Source of the DNA: Cellulomonas sp. KH9
GTDB lineage: Bacteria; Actinomycetota; Actinomycetes; Actinomycetales; Cellulomonadaceae
Length of the DNA stretch: 64,000 bases
NCBI RefSeq assembly: GCF_900114185.1
Contig: NZ_FOSE01000004.1
Coordinates: 327,519-391,518, forward strand
Direction of reading: 5' to 3'
A program made the position numbers and the translations under genes. The notes beneath the pieces were generated by a model that was not told where the DNA came from, ran no database searches, and was given only the letters and a program-made list of their open reading frames with translations. Within the stretch, counting starts at the first letter, position 1. Every line of letters begins with the position of its first letter. This document shows, piece by piece, positions 17,858-27,642 of this stretch.

Positions 17858-19528
17858 TCATCCGCCGGGCCGGACCCGCAGGATCCGCTCGTTGCTGTTG
17901 TTCGCGACGGAGTCCTTGTCACCGCGCGTGCTCGTCGTCAGCCACAGCGAGCCGTCGGCGGACGGCTCGACCGTGCGCAGCCGGCCGTAGGTGCCCGACA
18001 GCAGGGTCCGCACGTCGGTGAGCTGCCCGTCCGCCGTGATCGTCGCGCGGTACAGGCGGGTGCCGCGCAGGCACGCGATCCACAACGAGTTCCCCGTCAC
18101 CGCCAGACCGCTGCACGACGCGGAGGCCACGGGCAGCGTCAGGCGCGGCGCGACGAGCCCGGGCCCGGAGCAGTCGCCGCTGGTGCCCTCGCACTGCGGC
18201 CACCCGTAGTTGCCGCCACGGACCACCACGTTGGTCTCGTCCATCAGGGAGTTGCCGAACTCCTGCTGCCACAGGCGTCCCTGGGCGTCGAACGCCAGGC
18301 CCTGCGGGTTGCGGTGACCGTAGCTCCACACCGCGTTGCCGAAGGGGTTGTCGGCGGGGACCGATCCGTCGGGAGCGATCCGCAGGACCTTGCCCGCGAG
18401 GTTCGACGTGTCCTGCGCCCACTGCGGGTTCTGGCCGTCGCCCGTCGCGACGTACAGCATGCCGTCGGGCCCGAACCGCAGCCGCCCGCCGTTGTGGTAC
18501 TTGTTGCGCGGGATCCCGCTGACCAGCACCTGCGGGGTGCCGCTCAGGGCGCCGCCGGAGTAGCGGATGCGCACGACGCGGTTGTCGGTGGTCGTGGTGT
18601 GCATGACGTACAGCCAGGGCGACGTCGCGAAGTCGTCGGCGACCTCCAGGCCCAGCAGCCCGCCCTCACCGTCCGTGCCCGCGACCCCGGGCACGGTGCC
18701 GACCACGCGGGTCGCACCCGTCGCGGGGTCCAGCCGCACCACCTGGAACGTGTCGCGCCGCCCGTAGAGCACCGAGCCGTCCGGCAGCTCGACGAGGCCC
18801 CACGGCAGGTCCCGCTCGGTGGTCGCCTGCGTGACGGAGCAGATCGCCTCCGTGCAGGTGCCGCCCGTGGTGACGCGCACGGCGTCGGAGTTGGGCGAGC
18901 GGTTGCCCGCCTGGTCGCGCGCCCGGACCCGGTACGCGTAGGTGTAGCGCTCGCGCAGGCCGGAGTCGACGAACGTGAGCACCGAGCCGGAGGTGCTGCC
19001 GACCACCGAGCCGTTGCGCAGGATGTCGTACGCCGTGACGCCGACGGCGTCCGTCGCGGCCTGCCAGGTGACCGTCACCGTGGTGCCCGTGGCCCGCACG
19101 GCGACGCCCGACGGGGCGGTCGGTGCCGTGGTGTCCACCTGGCAGGCCGGCACGCGCAGCTCGAGGGTCGTGCTCGCCTGCGACACGTTGCCCGCGGCGT
19201 CGCGGGCGTTGACGTACAGGCCCCAGGTGACGCCGGGCACGAGGGTGAGGAGCGCCTGCGTGGCGGTGCCTGCGACGGTCGTCATGTGCTGCCCGTCGTG
19301 GTAGACGTCGTACGCCACGACGCCCACGTCGTCGCTCGATGCGGTCCACGTCAGCCGCACGGCGGTGCAGCTCAGCTCGCTGGTCCGCAGGCCGGACGGC
19401 GGTGTGGGCGCGGTGGTGTCGGCGGCCACCGCGGACGGGGCCACCGGGGCCGCCGTCGCGGCGGGCGCGAGGGTCACGGCCAGCGCCGCCACCAGGACCA
19501 GGACGAGGGCAGGACGGGTGCGAGTCAT
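17858..19528 (-). CDS. secreted PQQ-type sugar dehydrogenase with two fibronectin III domains
   Basis: A 556-residue exported protein. The signal peptide runs to about residue 27 (ALVLVLVAALAVTLAPAATA). Two FN3 domains follow at about 38-130 and 133-215; both have DTTAPTPPSG-like starts and VTAYDI/VVAYDV strands. The C-terminal half is a glucose/sorbosone dehydrogenase beta-propeller with DLPWGLVELPDGSVLYG, GEGGLLGLEV, YHNGGRLRFGPDGMLYVATGD and SYGHRNPQGLAFD. FN3 linkers are common in extracellular enzymes of plant-wall degraders. Oxidation of sugars with PQQ as cofactor is inferred from the family. The start has only a weak ribosome binding site. Confidence 0.87.
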   Translation of the reverse strand: MTRTRPALVLVLVAALAVTLAPAATAAPVAPSAVAADTTAPTPPSGLRTSELSCTAVRLTWTASSDDVGVVAYDVYHDGQHMTTVAGTATQALLTLVPGVTWGLYVNARDAAGNVSQASTTLELRVPACQVDTTAPTAPSGVAVRATGTTVTVTWQAATDAVGVTAYDILRNGSVVGSTSGSVLTFVDSGLRERYTYAYRVRARDQAGNRSPNSDAVRVTTGGTCTEAICSVTQATTERDLPWGLVELPDGSVLYGRRDTFQVVRLDPATGATRVVGTVPGVAGTDGEGGLLGLEVADDFATSPWLYVMHTTTTDNRVVRIRYSGGALSGTPQVLVSGIPRNKYHNGGRLRFGPDGMLYVATGDGQNPQWAQDTSNLAGKVLRIAPDGSVPADNPFGNAVWSYGHRNPQGLAFDAQGRLWQQEFGNSLMDETNVVVRGGNYGWPQCEGTSGDCSGPGLVAPRLTLPVASASCSGLAVTGNSLWIACLRGTRLYRATITADGQLTDVRTLLSGTYGRLRTVEPSADGSLWLTTSTRGDKDSVANNSNERILRVRPGG

Positions 19529-19599
19529 GGGGATCCAATCGCCGACGCTGGGACGAATGTGCCCGATCCGGACGGGTCCCGCCAGGCCGGCGCGCGCGA

Positions 19600-19613
19600 C
19601 CGAAACGGTTCGG
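19600..19613. promoter_or_regulatory. small palindrome in the divergent promoter region
   Basis: CCGAA-ACGG-TTCGG ends two bases before the start codon of the kinase-like gene, between it and the divergent dehydrogenase gene. It may be an operator; evidence is only the symmetry and position. Confidence 0.25.
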
Positions 19614-19615
19614 AC

Positions 19616-20245
19616 GTGAACGCCGTGCCCTCGCAGGTGCGCCCGACGACGCCCGACGCGCTGGTCAGGCACGTGGCGGACCTCGTGACCGCGGTCCCCG
19701 GCCGGTGCCGCGTGCTGGTCGACGGTGCCGCGCCGGTGCGTCCGCAGGAGCCGGCCGACGCGCTCGTCGACGCGCTGCGGAGCGCGGGCCGCCCGGTCGT
19801 GCGCGTGCACGCCGACGACTTCCTGCGGCCGGCGTCCCTGCGGTACGAGCACGGCCGGCAGGACCCGGACGCGTACCTCGAGGACCGGCTGGACGCCGGT
19901 GCGCTCGCGCGCGAGGTGCTCGACCCGTTCGCCGTCGACGGCACCTACCTGCCCACGCTGTGGGACGCGGTGCGGGACCGCGCCACGCGCGCGGCGCGCC
20001 GGCAGGCGCCGCCGGACGCCGTGCTCGTGGTGGACGGTGAGCTGCTGCTGGGCAGGTGGTTCGACGTCGAGCTCACCGTGCACCTCACGGTGCGCCCGGC
20101 GACGCTGGCACGACGGCTGGGCCCGCACGACGCCTGGATGCTGCCCGCGTTCGCGCGGTACGAGCAGGAGGTCGCCCCGCAGGACGTCGCGGACGTGGTC
20201 GTGCGGGTGGACGACCCGCGGCACCCGGCGCTCGTCGTCCGCTGA
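19616..20245 (+). CDS. uridine-kinase-like protein with degenerate P-loop
   Basis: The 209-residue protein begins at GTG 19616. It follows the uridine kinase/P-loop kinase plan: a first strand RVLVDGA, then a base/sugar site region VVRVHADDFLRPASLRYEHGR, the helical lid, and VLVVDGELLLGRWF. The Walker A sequence is absent: where GxxGxGKS/T is expected the protein reads GAAPVRPQEPAD. ATP binding in the usual way is therefore doubtful. The rest is well preserved, so it is not an obvious pseudogene. I have seen similar actinobacterial proteins annotated as uridine kinase. Function unknown. Confidence 0.68.
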   Translation: MNAVPSQVRPTTPDALVRHVADLVTAVPGRCRVLVDGAAPVRPQEPADALVDALRSAGRPVVRVHADDFLRPASLRYEHGRQDPDAYLEDRLDAGALAREVLDPFAVDGTYLPTLWDAVRDRATRAARRQAPPDAVLVVDGELLLGRWFDVELTVHLTVRPATLARRLGPHDAWMLPAFARYEQEVAPQDVADVVVRVDDPRHPALVVR

Positions 20246-20269
20246 CCCCGCCGGAGCCGCGGGCCTCGT

Positions 20270-20301
20270 CCCGCACCCCGCGGCGGACCGCCGGGTGCGG
20301 G
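20270..20301 (+). terminator. hairpin between kinase-like gene and F420 operon
   Basis: CCCGCACCC (20270-20278) pairs exactly with GGGTGCGGG (20293-20301), with an inner GGCGG/CCGCC stem. It ends one base before the next -10 box, so it separates the two transcription units. Confidence 0.55.
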
Positions 20302-20302
20302 C

Positions 20303-20308
20303 TAGGCT
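20303..20308 (+). promoter_or_regulatory. -10 box of the F420 oxidoreductase-cofE operon
   Basis: TAGGCT, 37 bases before GTG 20346; an AGGAGG lies in the resulting leader of about 31 bases. Confidence 0.5.
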
Positions 20309-20345
20309 CGACGGCACAGGGGACGAGCACCAGGAGGCGCACCAC

Positions 20346-21347
20346 GTGGCAGGGCTGACGATCGGGTACGCGGCGATGCTGGAGCAGTTCCACCCGCGGG
20401 AGGCGGTGGAGCTGTCCGCGTACGCCGAGCAGCACGGGTTCTCCGGCGTGATGGCCGCCGACCACTTCCAGCCGTGGGTGCCCGCGCAGGGGCAGTCGTC
20501 GTTCGTCTGGAACGTGCTCACCGCCGTCGGCGAGCGCACGACCGGCGACATGGGCCCCGGCGTGACGGCGCCGACGTTCCGCTGGCACCCCGCGATGGTC
20601 GCGCAGGCCTCGGCGACGCTCGCCGCGATGTACCCGGGCCGGCACTGGCTGGGCCTGGGCTCCGGCGAGGCGCTGAACGAGCACGTCGTGGCCGGCTACT
20701 GGCCCGAGGCGCCCGAGCGCATCAACCGGATGTTCGAGGCGATCGACATCATCAAGAAGCTGTTCGCGGCCTCGCTCGCCGGCAAGGACGTCAAGCACGC
20801 CGGGCCGTTCTACAAGCTCGAGTCGACGCGGCTGTGGACGATGCCCGAGGAGGCGCCCGAGATCCTCGTCGCCACCGCCGGCCCGGTCACCGCCAAGCGC
20901 ACCGGCAAGCACGCGGACGGGATCATCACGGTCGGGGCGCCGCTGGAGAAGATCAGCGGCCTGTTCGGCAAGTTCGCCGAGGGTGCGCGCGAGTCCGGCA
21001 AGGACCCGGACACGATGCCGAAGGTGCTGCAGCTGCACCTGTCGTGGGCGCCGACCGACGAGGAGGCGCTCGCCAACGCGATGCACGAGTGGCCCAACGG
21101 CGGCATGAAGTTCCCCAAGGCCGACATCCGCTCCCCGTTCGACTTCGAGCAGATGGCCAAGCTGGTGCGCCCCGAGGACTTCACCGGCCGCATGGTGATC
21201 TCCGCCGACCCCGACGTGCACCGCGCCGAGATCCAGAAGTACGTGGACCTCGGGTTCGACCGCATCTACCTGCACAACGTCGGCCGCAACCAGCGCGAGT
21301 GGATCGAGGTCTTCGCCTCCGACGTGCTGCCGAAGCTGTCGCGGTGA
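20346..21347 (+). CDS. F420-dependent oxidoreductase, glucose-6-phosphate dehydrogenase-like (TIGR03557-type)
   Basis: A 333-residue luciferase-like TIM-barrel enzyme that uses coenzyme F420. GTG 20346 is eight bases after [14 protein letters not shown] places Asp39, His40 and Trp44 exactly where mycobacterial Fgd1 has its F420/active-site residues. [11 protein letters not shown] gives Glu108 in place of Fgd1 Glu109. [18 protein letters not shown]-like and [20 protein letters not shown] blocks are those of the F420-G6P family. The substrate may be glucose-6-phosphate or a related compound. It is the first gene of an operon with cofE, and its stop overlaps cofE by four bases. Confidence 0.9.
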   Translation: MAGLTIGYAAMLEQFHPREAVELSAYAEQHGFSGVMAADHFQPWVPAQGQSSFVWNVLTAVGERTTGDMGPGVTAPTFRWHPAMVAQASATLAAMYPGRHWLGLGSGEALNEHVVAGYWPEAPERINRMFEAIDIIKKLFAASLAGKDVKHAGPFYKLESTRLWTMPEEAPEILVATAGPVTAKRTGKHADGIITVGAPLEKISGLFGKFAEGARESGKDPDTMPKVLQLHLSWAPTDEEALANAMHEWPNGGMKFPKADIRSPFDFEQMAKLVRPEDFTGRMVISADPDVHRAEIQKYVDLGFDRIYLHNVGRNQREWIEVFASDVLPKLSR

Positions 21348-22138
21348 GCGCGGGCGAGCTGCGCGTCTGGGCGCCCGACGGCGTCCCCGAGGTCGTCCCG
21401 GGCGACGACCTGGTCGCGCTGCTCGTGGCGGCGCTGCGCGCCGACGCCCTCGACGAGCCCGGGCACGCGCTCGCCGACGGTGACGTCGTGGTCGTCACCA
21501 GCAAGGTCGTGTCCAAGGCCGAGGGGCGCGTGGTCGCCGCCGACGACCGCGAGCAGGCCATCACGGACGAGACCGTGCGGGTCGTGGCGACCCGCGAGCA
21601 CGCCGGGGGCGTCACCCGGATCGTCGAGAACCGGCTCGGCCTGGTGATGGCCGCGGCGGGCGTCGACGCCTCGAACACACCCGAGGGCACGGTGCTGCTG
21701 CTGCCCGTCGACCCCGACGCGTCGGCCCGGGCGCTGCGCGCGGGGCTGGTCGCCGCGTTCGGCGTGCGCCTCGGGGTGCTCGTCACCGACACGGCGGGAC
21801 GGCCCTGGCGGCAGGGCGTCACCGACCTCGCCATCGGTGCGGCCGGCGTCGACGTGCTGGACGACCTGCGCGGGCAGCTCGACACGTTCGGACGACCGCT
21901 GACCATGACGGTCGCGGCGGTCGCGGACGAGATCGCGAGCGCCGCCGAGCTCGTCAAGGGCAAGGCGTCGGGCCGGCCGGTCGCGGTGGTGCGCGGCGTG
22001 GGGCAGGTCGTCACCGCCGACGACGGTCCGGGTGCGCGCGTGCTGGTGCGCACGGGGCCGGACGACATGTTCCACCAGGGCTCCGCGGAGGCGTACGCGC
22101 AGGGGTGGAAGGACGCGCTCGAGCGGCCGGAGCGGTGA
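21344..22138 (+). CDS. cofE: coenzyme F420-0:L-glutamate ligase
   Basis: Adds gamma-linked glutamates to F420-0 using GTP, the last step of F420 synthesis. The 264-residue protein starts at GTG 21344 within the previous stop. [20 protein letters not shown] is the family signature near the N-terminus. [43 protein letters not shown] and DDMFHQG-type blocks follow. In mycobacteria this domain is the N-terminal half of FbiB, fused to a nitroreductase-like domain; here it stands alone. No cofC, cofD, cofG or cofH gene is visible nearby, which suggests salvage of F420-0 (see the ABC cassette at 26845-29834). Confidence 0.92.
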   Translation: MSAGELRVWAPDGVPEVVPGDDLVALLVAALRADALDEPGHALADGDVVVVTSKVVSKAEGRVVAADDREQAITDETVRVVATREHAGGVTRIVENRLGLVMAAAGVDASNTPEGTVLLLPVDPDASARALRAGLVAAFGVRLGVLVTDTAGRPWRQGVTDLAIGAAGVDVLDDLRGQLDTFGRPLTMTVAAVADEIASAAELVKGKASGRPVAVVRGVGQVVTADDGPGARVLVRTGPDDMFHQGSAEAYAQGWKDALERPER

Positions 22139-23562
22139 CGGACGACACGTACCGGCCGGACCCCCGGCGCTGGAAGGCCCTGACGGTCTGCCTCGCCGCG
22201 GGCTTCATGACGCTCCTCGACGTGAGCATCGTCAACGTCGCCCTGCCGTCGGTGAAGGAGGCGCTGGACGCGTCCGACGCCGTGCTGCAGTGGGTCGTGT
22301 CCGGGTACGCGCTGACGATCGGGCTGGTGCTGGTCGCCGCGGGCCGGGTCGGTGACGCGCTGGGACGACGCACCGTGTTCATCGCGGGCGTGGTCGTGTT
22401 CGCGGTCGGGAGCCTGCTGGCGGGCACCGCCCAGGACGGCACCTGGCTGGTGGTCGCGCGGCTCGTGCAGGGCGTCGGCAGCGGCATCGTGGGTCCGCAG
22501 GTCTCGGGGCTCATCCAGCAGCTCTTCCGGGGACCGGAGCGCGGCATCGCGTTCGGGCGGTTCGGCACGACCGTCGGCATCTCGACGGCCGTCGGGCCGC
22601 TGCTCGGCGGCCTGATCCTCGCGGTCGCGGGCCCCGAGCACGGCTGGCGGTGGGTCTTCCTCGTCAACCTGCCCGTCGCGGTGCTGGCCGTGGTGCTGGC
22701 GCTGCGCTACCTCGACCCGCCCGCGCGGCGCGAGCGGGTCGCCGACCTCGACCTGGTCGGTGCGCTGCTCCTGGGTCTGGGTGTCGTGGGCGTCCTGTGG
22801 CCCACGGTGTCGCGCTCGTGGGGCGCGCTGAGCCTGGTGGTCGCCGGTGCGGGTGTCGTCGCGCTCGCGGGGTTCGTCGGGTGGGAGCAGCGGGTGACGG
22901 CCCGCGGCGACGTGCCGATGGTGCAGCCGTCCCTGTTCCGCAGGCCCGGGTTCAGCGCCGGTGCGCTGCTCGGGCTGCTCTACTTCTCCGGCTTCACCGC
23001 GATCTTCTTCGTCCTCGCGCTGTTCTTCCAGGACGGCGCCGGGTACACGCCCCTGCAGGCGGGCGTCGCGATCACGCCCTTCGCGCTCGGCTCGGCCGTC
23101 AGCTCGGTGGCCGGCGGGCGGTGGGTCGGTCGCGGTGGGCGACGCGTGGTCGTCGCCGGCCTGGTGGTCGTGCTGGTCGGTGTCGCCGCCACCGACGTGG
23201 TCGTCGGGCTGCGCTCCGCCGGTGCGGACGTCGGCCTGTGGACCGCGCTGCCGCTGCTGGTCGCCGGGGTCGGCTCGGGGCTCGTCATCGCCCCCAACCA
23301 GACGGTCACGCTCTCGCGCGTGCCCGTGCCGCAGGCCGGTGCCGCCGGGGGCGTGCTGCAGACGGGGCAGCGCCTCGGCGCGGCGACGGGCATCGCGGTG
23401 GTCGGCAGCCTGTACTTCGCGGGCGTCGCGGACGGTGACGGCGCGGCGGGGGTCGCGCACGGGCTGCGCGCCACGCTCGCGCTGCTCGGCCTCTCGCTGG
23501 CCGTGGGTGTCCTGGACCTGGTGCGGACGTCGCGGAGCACGCCCGCGGGGGAGCCGGTGTGA
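22135..23562 (+). CDS. MFS transporter, DHA2 (EmrB/QacA) family
   Basis: A 475-residue membrane protein with about 14 helices. The start GTG 22135 overlaps the cofE stop. The first helix [22 protein letters not shown] carries the D-x-(S/T)-I-V-N-V-A-L motif of the DHA2 family. [15 protein letters not shown] is the loop-2 motif A, and [19 protein letters not shown] the motif C-like helix. Members export drugs or metabolites by proton antiport. Its place in the F420 operon, between cofE and a PIN-like gene, may mean the substrate is connected with F420-dependent metabolism, but nothing in the sequence shows this. Confidence 0.9.
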   Translation: MTDDTYRPDPRRWKALTVCLAAGFMTLLDVSIVNVALPSVKEALDASDAVLQWVVSGYALTIGLVLVAAGRVGDALGRRTVFIAGVVVFAVGSLLAGTAQDGTWLVVARLVQGVGSGIVGPQVSGLIQQLFRGPERGIAFGRFGTTVGISTAVGPLLGGLILAVAGPEHGWRWVFLVNLPVAVLAVVLALRYLDPPARRERVADLDLVGALLLGLGVVGVLWPTVSRSWGALSLVVAGAGVVALAGFVGWEQRVTARGDVPMVQPSLFRRPGFSAGALLGLLYFSGFTAIFFVLALFFQDGAGYTPLQAGVAITPFALGSAVSSVAGGRWVGRGGRRVVVAGLVVVLVGVAATDVVVGLRSAGADVGLWTALPLLVAGVGSGLVIAPNQTVTLSRVPVPQAGAAGGVLQTGQRLGAATGIAVVGSLYFAGVADGDGAAGVAHGLRATLALLGLSLAVGVLDLVRTSRSTPAGEPV

Positions 23563-24008
23563 GCGGGCCGGGGGACGTCCCGGACGTCGTGCTCGTGGTC
23601 GACGCCGCCAACGTCGTGGGCTCGCGTCCCGACGGCTGGTGGCGCGATCGCGCCGGCGCGGCCACGCGTCTGCTGGACCGGCTGGCGCGTGCGGTCGGGG
23701 CCACGGTCACCGACCCCACCGGTGCGCCCGTGCGTCTCGCCCGGGTCGACGTCGTGCTCGAGGGGCAGGCGCGCGCCGCCGTCGACCCCGGGGTCCCGGG
23801 CCTCGTGGTGCACCACGCCCCGCACGACGGCGACACCGAGGTCGTCGCCCGCGCGCGGGCCGCGGGACCCCACGTGCTCGTGGTGACCGCCGACCGCGGA
23901 CTGCGGGCGCGCCTCGACGACGTGCCCGTGACGGGACCGGGGTGGTGGCACCGGCTGGACGCCACGCTCGCGGGGTCGTCCGACGACGGGCCGGGCGACG
24001 GAGGCTGA
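23559..24008 (+). CDS. PIN/NYN-like nuclease-fold protein
   Basis: A 149-residue soluble protein, GTG 23559 overlapping the MFS stop by four bases. It starts with a strand VVLVVDAANVVGSRPDGWWRD, then DVVLEGQARAA, HHAPHDGDTEVVARARAA and VLVVTADRGLRARL. The three acidic positions (in VDAANV, DGDTE and TADRG) match the metal-binding carboxylates of PIN/NYN (YacP-like) nucleases. Similar actinobacterial proteins are often misnamed NTP pyrophosphohydrolase. An RNA or DNA substrate is possible. Role in the F420 operon unknown. Confidence 0.66.
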   Translation: MSGPGDVPDVVLVVDAANVVGSRPDGWWRDRAGAATRLLDRLARAVGATVTDPTGAPVRLARVDVVLEGQARAAVDPGVPGLVVHHAPHDGDTEVVARARAAGPHVLVVTADRGLRARLDDVPVTGPGWWHRLDATLAGSSDDGPGDGG

Positions 24009-24051
24009 GGACGAGGGCTGCGGACCGGTGCCGGGACCGCCCGGGAGCGGC

Positions 24052-25353
24052 TCAGGCCGCGGGCGCGGGCGCCGAGCCGACCGTCGGGCGCCCGTAGACC
24101 AGGCGTCGGTACAGGGACTCGGCAGGTCCGCGGCGCCCCGCCGCCTCGAGCCGCACGGCGACGACGACCGTCACCAGCCACACGCCGACGGCCCACGCCA
24201 CCACCTGCGAGGTCCCGAGGCCCGCACCCAGACCGCCGGCCCACGGCGCCAGCGGCAGCACGAACAGCACCGACTGCAGCAGGTAGCACGTCAACGAGCG
24301 CGCGCCCACGGCACGCAGCGCGCGGCCGACGGGCCCGAGCGTGGCGGGCGTGGTGCCCCGGGCGACGACGACCCAGCCCACGAGCGCCGCGAACGCGACA
24401 CCACCCGCGGCGCCCGTCACGAGGTGCAGGGTGCCGGACCCGAAGGCGTCGAGCACCGACGGTTCCCGCAGGCGCGCGACCGCGGTCGCGAACGGCGCGC
24501 CGCCGAGCACGCTCACGGTCAGGCCGACGACCGCGGTGCGGCGCAGCAGGCGGACGTGGTCCGCGGGACGTTCCAGCAGCTCGCGTCGCGCCGCCCACAG
24601 GCCGGCCAGGACGAGGGGCAGCGCCATGAACGCCCCGACCGGGGCGGCGGCGAGGCCACCGAGGAGCCGCATCCCGAGCGCGACCAGCGGGCTGCCGGTG
24701 CTGGTCGACGCGAGCGCGTCCGCCGACCCGAGCGACGGGTCGAGCACCAGGACGCTCCCCAGCAGGCCGTTGAGCAGGCCGGTGAGGGGCAGGACGAGCG
24801 CCGCGGTGACCAGGAGCGCACGGTCCGGCACGCGCACGAGCGCGACCGCGAGCAGCCCTGCCAGGCCGTACGCGCCGAGGATGTCGCCCTCGAACAGCAG
24901 CACCACGTGCGCGGCCCCGACGGCGAGCAGGACGGTGGCGCGGCGCAGCAGGTCGGTGCGGCAGGCCGCCCACGGGACCCCGGCGGCCGCGCGTCGTCGG
25001 ACGACGACCCCGATGCCGTACCCGTACAGCAGCGCGAACATCGGCATCGTCCGGTGGTCGACGAGCAGCGACACGACGCCGTCGACCGCCCGGTCGAGCG
25101 CCGAACCGTCGACGGGCCGGAAGCCCAGACCGATGGCACCGGTCGACAGGTGCACCACCGAGTTCGCGATCGCGATGCCCAGCAGGGCCAGCCCGCGTGC
25201 GAGGTCGGGCGCGACGGCCCGCTGCGCCGTCGGCACCGGCCCCACGCGCGGCGGTGCGACCCGGTGCGCGTCGACCGGGGGCGCGTGCGGGACGGGTGAC
25301 GTCGGCGCCGGTGGTGCGGTCGGGAGCAGCGGCGGCGGGGGCGGCGTCGTCAT
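24052..25353 (-). CDS. DUF418 family membrane protein
   Basis: A 433-residue inner-membrane protein with a Pro-rich cytoplasmic N-terminus of about 40 residues, followed by about ten helices. DLARGLALLGIAIANSV is the typical first helix of DUF418/YeiB proteins, and the C-terminal signature RRGPAESLYRRLVYGR is present. HRTMPMFALLYGYGIGVVVRRR lies in the middle. The family is distantly related to acyltransferase-3 proteins; a transport or envelope-modification role is only presumed. ATG 25353 has no ribosome binding site but has a -10-like GACGAT six bases upstream, so the mRNA may be leaderless. Convergent with the PIN-like gene. Confidence 0.85.
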   Translation of the reverse strand: MTTPPPPPLLPTAPPAPTSPVPHAPPVDAHRVAPPRVGPVPTAQRAVAPDLARGLALLGIAIANSVVHLSTGAIGLGFRPVDGSALDRAVDGVVSLLVDHRTMPMFALLYGYGIGVVVRRRAAAGVPWAACRTDLLRRATVLLAVGAAHVVLLFEGDILGAYGLAGLLAVALVRVPDRALLVTAALVLPLTGLLNGLLGSVLVLDPSLGSADALASTSTGSPLVALGMRLLGGLAAAPVGAFMALPLVLAGLWAARRELLERPADHVRLLRRTAVVGLTVSVLGGAPFATAVARLREPSVLDAFGSGTLHLVTGAAGGVAFAALVGWVVVARGTTPATLGPVGRALRAVGARSLTCYLLQSVLFVLPLAPWAGGLGAGLGTSQVVAWAVGVWLVTVVVAVRLEAAGRRGPAESLYRRLVYGRPTVGSAPAPAA

Positions 25354-25359
25354 GGCGAC

Positions 25360-25365
25360 ATCGTC
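25360..25365 (-). promoter_or_regulatory. possible leaderless -10 box of the DUF418 gene
   Basis: GACGAT on the minus strand, followed by six bases and ATG 25353. It has the A2 and T6 of the actinobacterial consensus. Confidence 0.35.
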
Positions 25366-25461
25366 GCGGGTGCGGGCCGGCGTCCGCGTCGGCCGTGCGG
25401 CCGGTCCTGTGTCGGTCCCGGGGTGGATGCGGCGGGTGGCCGCCGGCTCACCGCGTCCGCG

Positions 25462-26049
25462 TCAGCGGGCGGCCTTCGCGGCGGCCTTGGCCGCGCGCTT
25501 GGTCTCGCGGACCTTGCCGAGCGACGCGGCGTCGCGCACGTCCGCGATCGACCGGAACTCGTCGTCGCCGTACGCGCCGGCGGCCTCGCGCCAGCCCGCG
25601 GGCTGCACGCCGCGCTGCTTGCCGAGCAGGGCGAGGAAGATCCGCGCCTTCTGGTCCCCGAACCCCGGCAGCGCCTTGAGCCGGCGCAGCACGGTCCTCC
25701 CGTCGGGGTCGCCCTGCGTCCACAGGCGCGTGACGTCACCGTCGTACTCGTCGACGACCGCGCGCGCGACGGCCTGGATGCGGCCCGCCATGGACCCGGG
25801 GTACCGGTGCACCGCGGGTGGGGTCGAGCACAGCGCGACGAACGCGTCGGGGTCCGCGTCGGCGATGCGGTGCACGTCCCACCCGCCCATGCGGTCCGCG
25901 ATCTTCGCGGGCCCGGCGAAAGCGGTCTCCATCGCCACCTGCTGGTCCAGGAGCATCCCCACCAGCAGGGCGAACGGGTCGGAGTCGAGCAGGCGGTCGG
26001 CCTCGGCGTCGCCCGTCATCCACAGGTCGGTCATGGGCACCATTGTCAC
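25462..26049 (-). CDS. HhH-GPD family base-excision protein (TIGR03252-like)
   Basis: A 195-residue helical protein of the helix-hairpin-helix glycosylase superfamily. DSDPFALLVGMLLDQQVAMETAFAG forms the N-terminal helices, LRRLKALPGFGDQKARIFLALL the helix-hairpin-helix (LPGFG), and QPAGWREAAGAYG the glycine-rich turn. It is shorter than AlkA, and I see no iron-sulfur cysteine cluster. The tail is Lys/Ala-rich and may contact DNA. GTG 26049 overlaps the stop of the upstream methyltransferase-like gene by four bases. Family members in actinobacteria are uncharacterised; glycosylase activity is inferred. Confidence 0.84.
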   Translation of the reverse strand: MTMVPMTDLWMTGDAEADRLLDSDPFALLVGMLLDQQVAMETAFAGPAKIADRMGGWDVHRIADADPDAFVALCSTPPAVHRYPGSMAGRIQAVARAVVDEYDGDVTRLWTQGDPDGRTVLRRLKALPGFGDQKARIFLALLGKQRGVQPAGWREAAGAYGDDEFRSIADVRDAASLGKVRETKRAAKAAAKAAR

Positions 26050-26603
26050 CCGGCCCGCACGCGCAGGGCCGCGAACGACAGCATCGTCGGGATCGAGGCG
26101 AACCAGCGCTCGTGCTCCGTCCAGGCGCTCTCCGGCACGTCCCGGGCCGGCAGGGACGGCGGCTCGTCGAGGTCGACCACCGCGAGCCCGGCGTCACGCA
26201 GCCGCCCGACGTACCAGGACAGCGGGCGGTGGTAGTGGCGGTGCCCGCCGAAGGTCTCGACCCACCGCTCCTCGTGCCCCAGGTACCCCGTGACGCGGCG
26301 GTGCCGCTCGTGGTCCTGCGCGGGCTGCTGCCCGAAGAAGGCAGGGTGCAGGATGCTCGCGACGAGCACGCCCTCCTCGGACAGCCGCACCGCGACGTCG
26401 GCCAGCAGCCGGTCGAGGGTCGGCACGTCCATGAGGACCATGTGGCACAGGACGACGTCGAACGGGCCGGGCAGCCAGCGGTCCAGGAACGGTGCGAACC
26501 GTCGCCGGAAGGAGTCGTCGGCACCGCCCACCGTCGCCGCGTACACCGGCGCCGAGCGGTCCCACGCGACGAGGTCGGCCGTCGACCCGTCGTCACCGGT
26601 CAC
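26046..26603 (-). CDS. class I methyltransferase-like protein lacking SAM motif I
   Basis: About 185 residues from GTG 26603; an in-frame frame extends further upstream to 26750 but has no methyltransferase-like sequence. The N-terminus (AWDRSAPVYAATVGGADDSFRRRFAPFLD) and C-terminal part (FDVVLCHMVLMDVPTLDRLLADVAVRLSEEG, ASILHPAFF, a late GHRHYHRPLSWYVGRLRDAG) are those of a Methyltransf_11 enzyme. The roughly 70-80 residues that normally sit between them, with the glycine-rich SAM loop, are missing: FLDRWLPG runs directly into PFDVVL. No frameshift explains this. It is either an inactive remnant or a remodelled protein. Confidence 0.6.
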   Translation of the reverse strand: MTGDDGSTADLVAWDRSAPVYAATVGGADDSFRRRFAPFLDRWLPGPFDVVLCHMVLMDVPTLDRLLADVAVRLSEEGVLVASILHPAFFGQQPAQDHERHRRVTGYLGHEERWVETFGGHRHYHRPLSWYVGRLRDAGLAVVDLDEPPSLPARDVPESAWTEHERWFASIPTMLSFAALRVRAG

Positions 26604-26844
26604 CGTCGCCCCCGTCCCGTGCGCCCGCGTGCGGCCTGCGGCGTCATCGTGGCGCACACGGGCCGGGCGCGCCAGGTCGGGGTCACCCGCCCGGACCGCC
26701 CCTGCGGACCGTCCGTCCGGACCACCCGCCCGGGCCGCCCCTGCCGGCACGACGGCCCCGGCCGGATGCGCGCACGTCGACGGCCCAGGTCCTGCTGCTG
26801 TGCGCGGGGGTCGCGGCCGCCCCGAGCCGTCGGCCGACGCCGGC

Positions 26845-27632
<788 letters not shown>

Positions 27633-27642
<10 letters not shown>

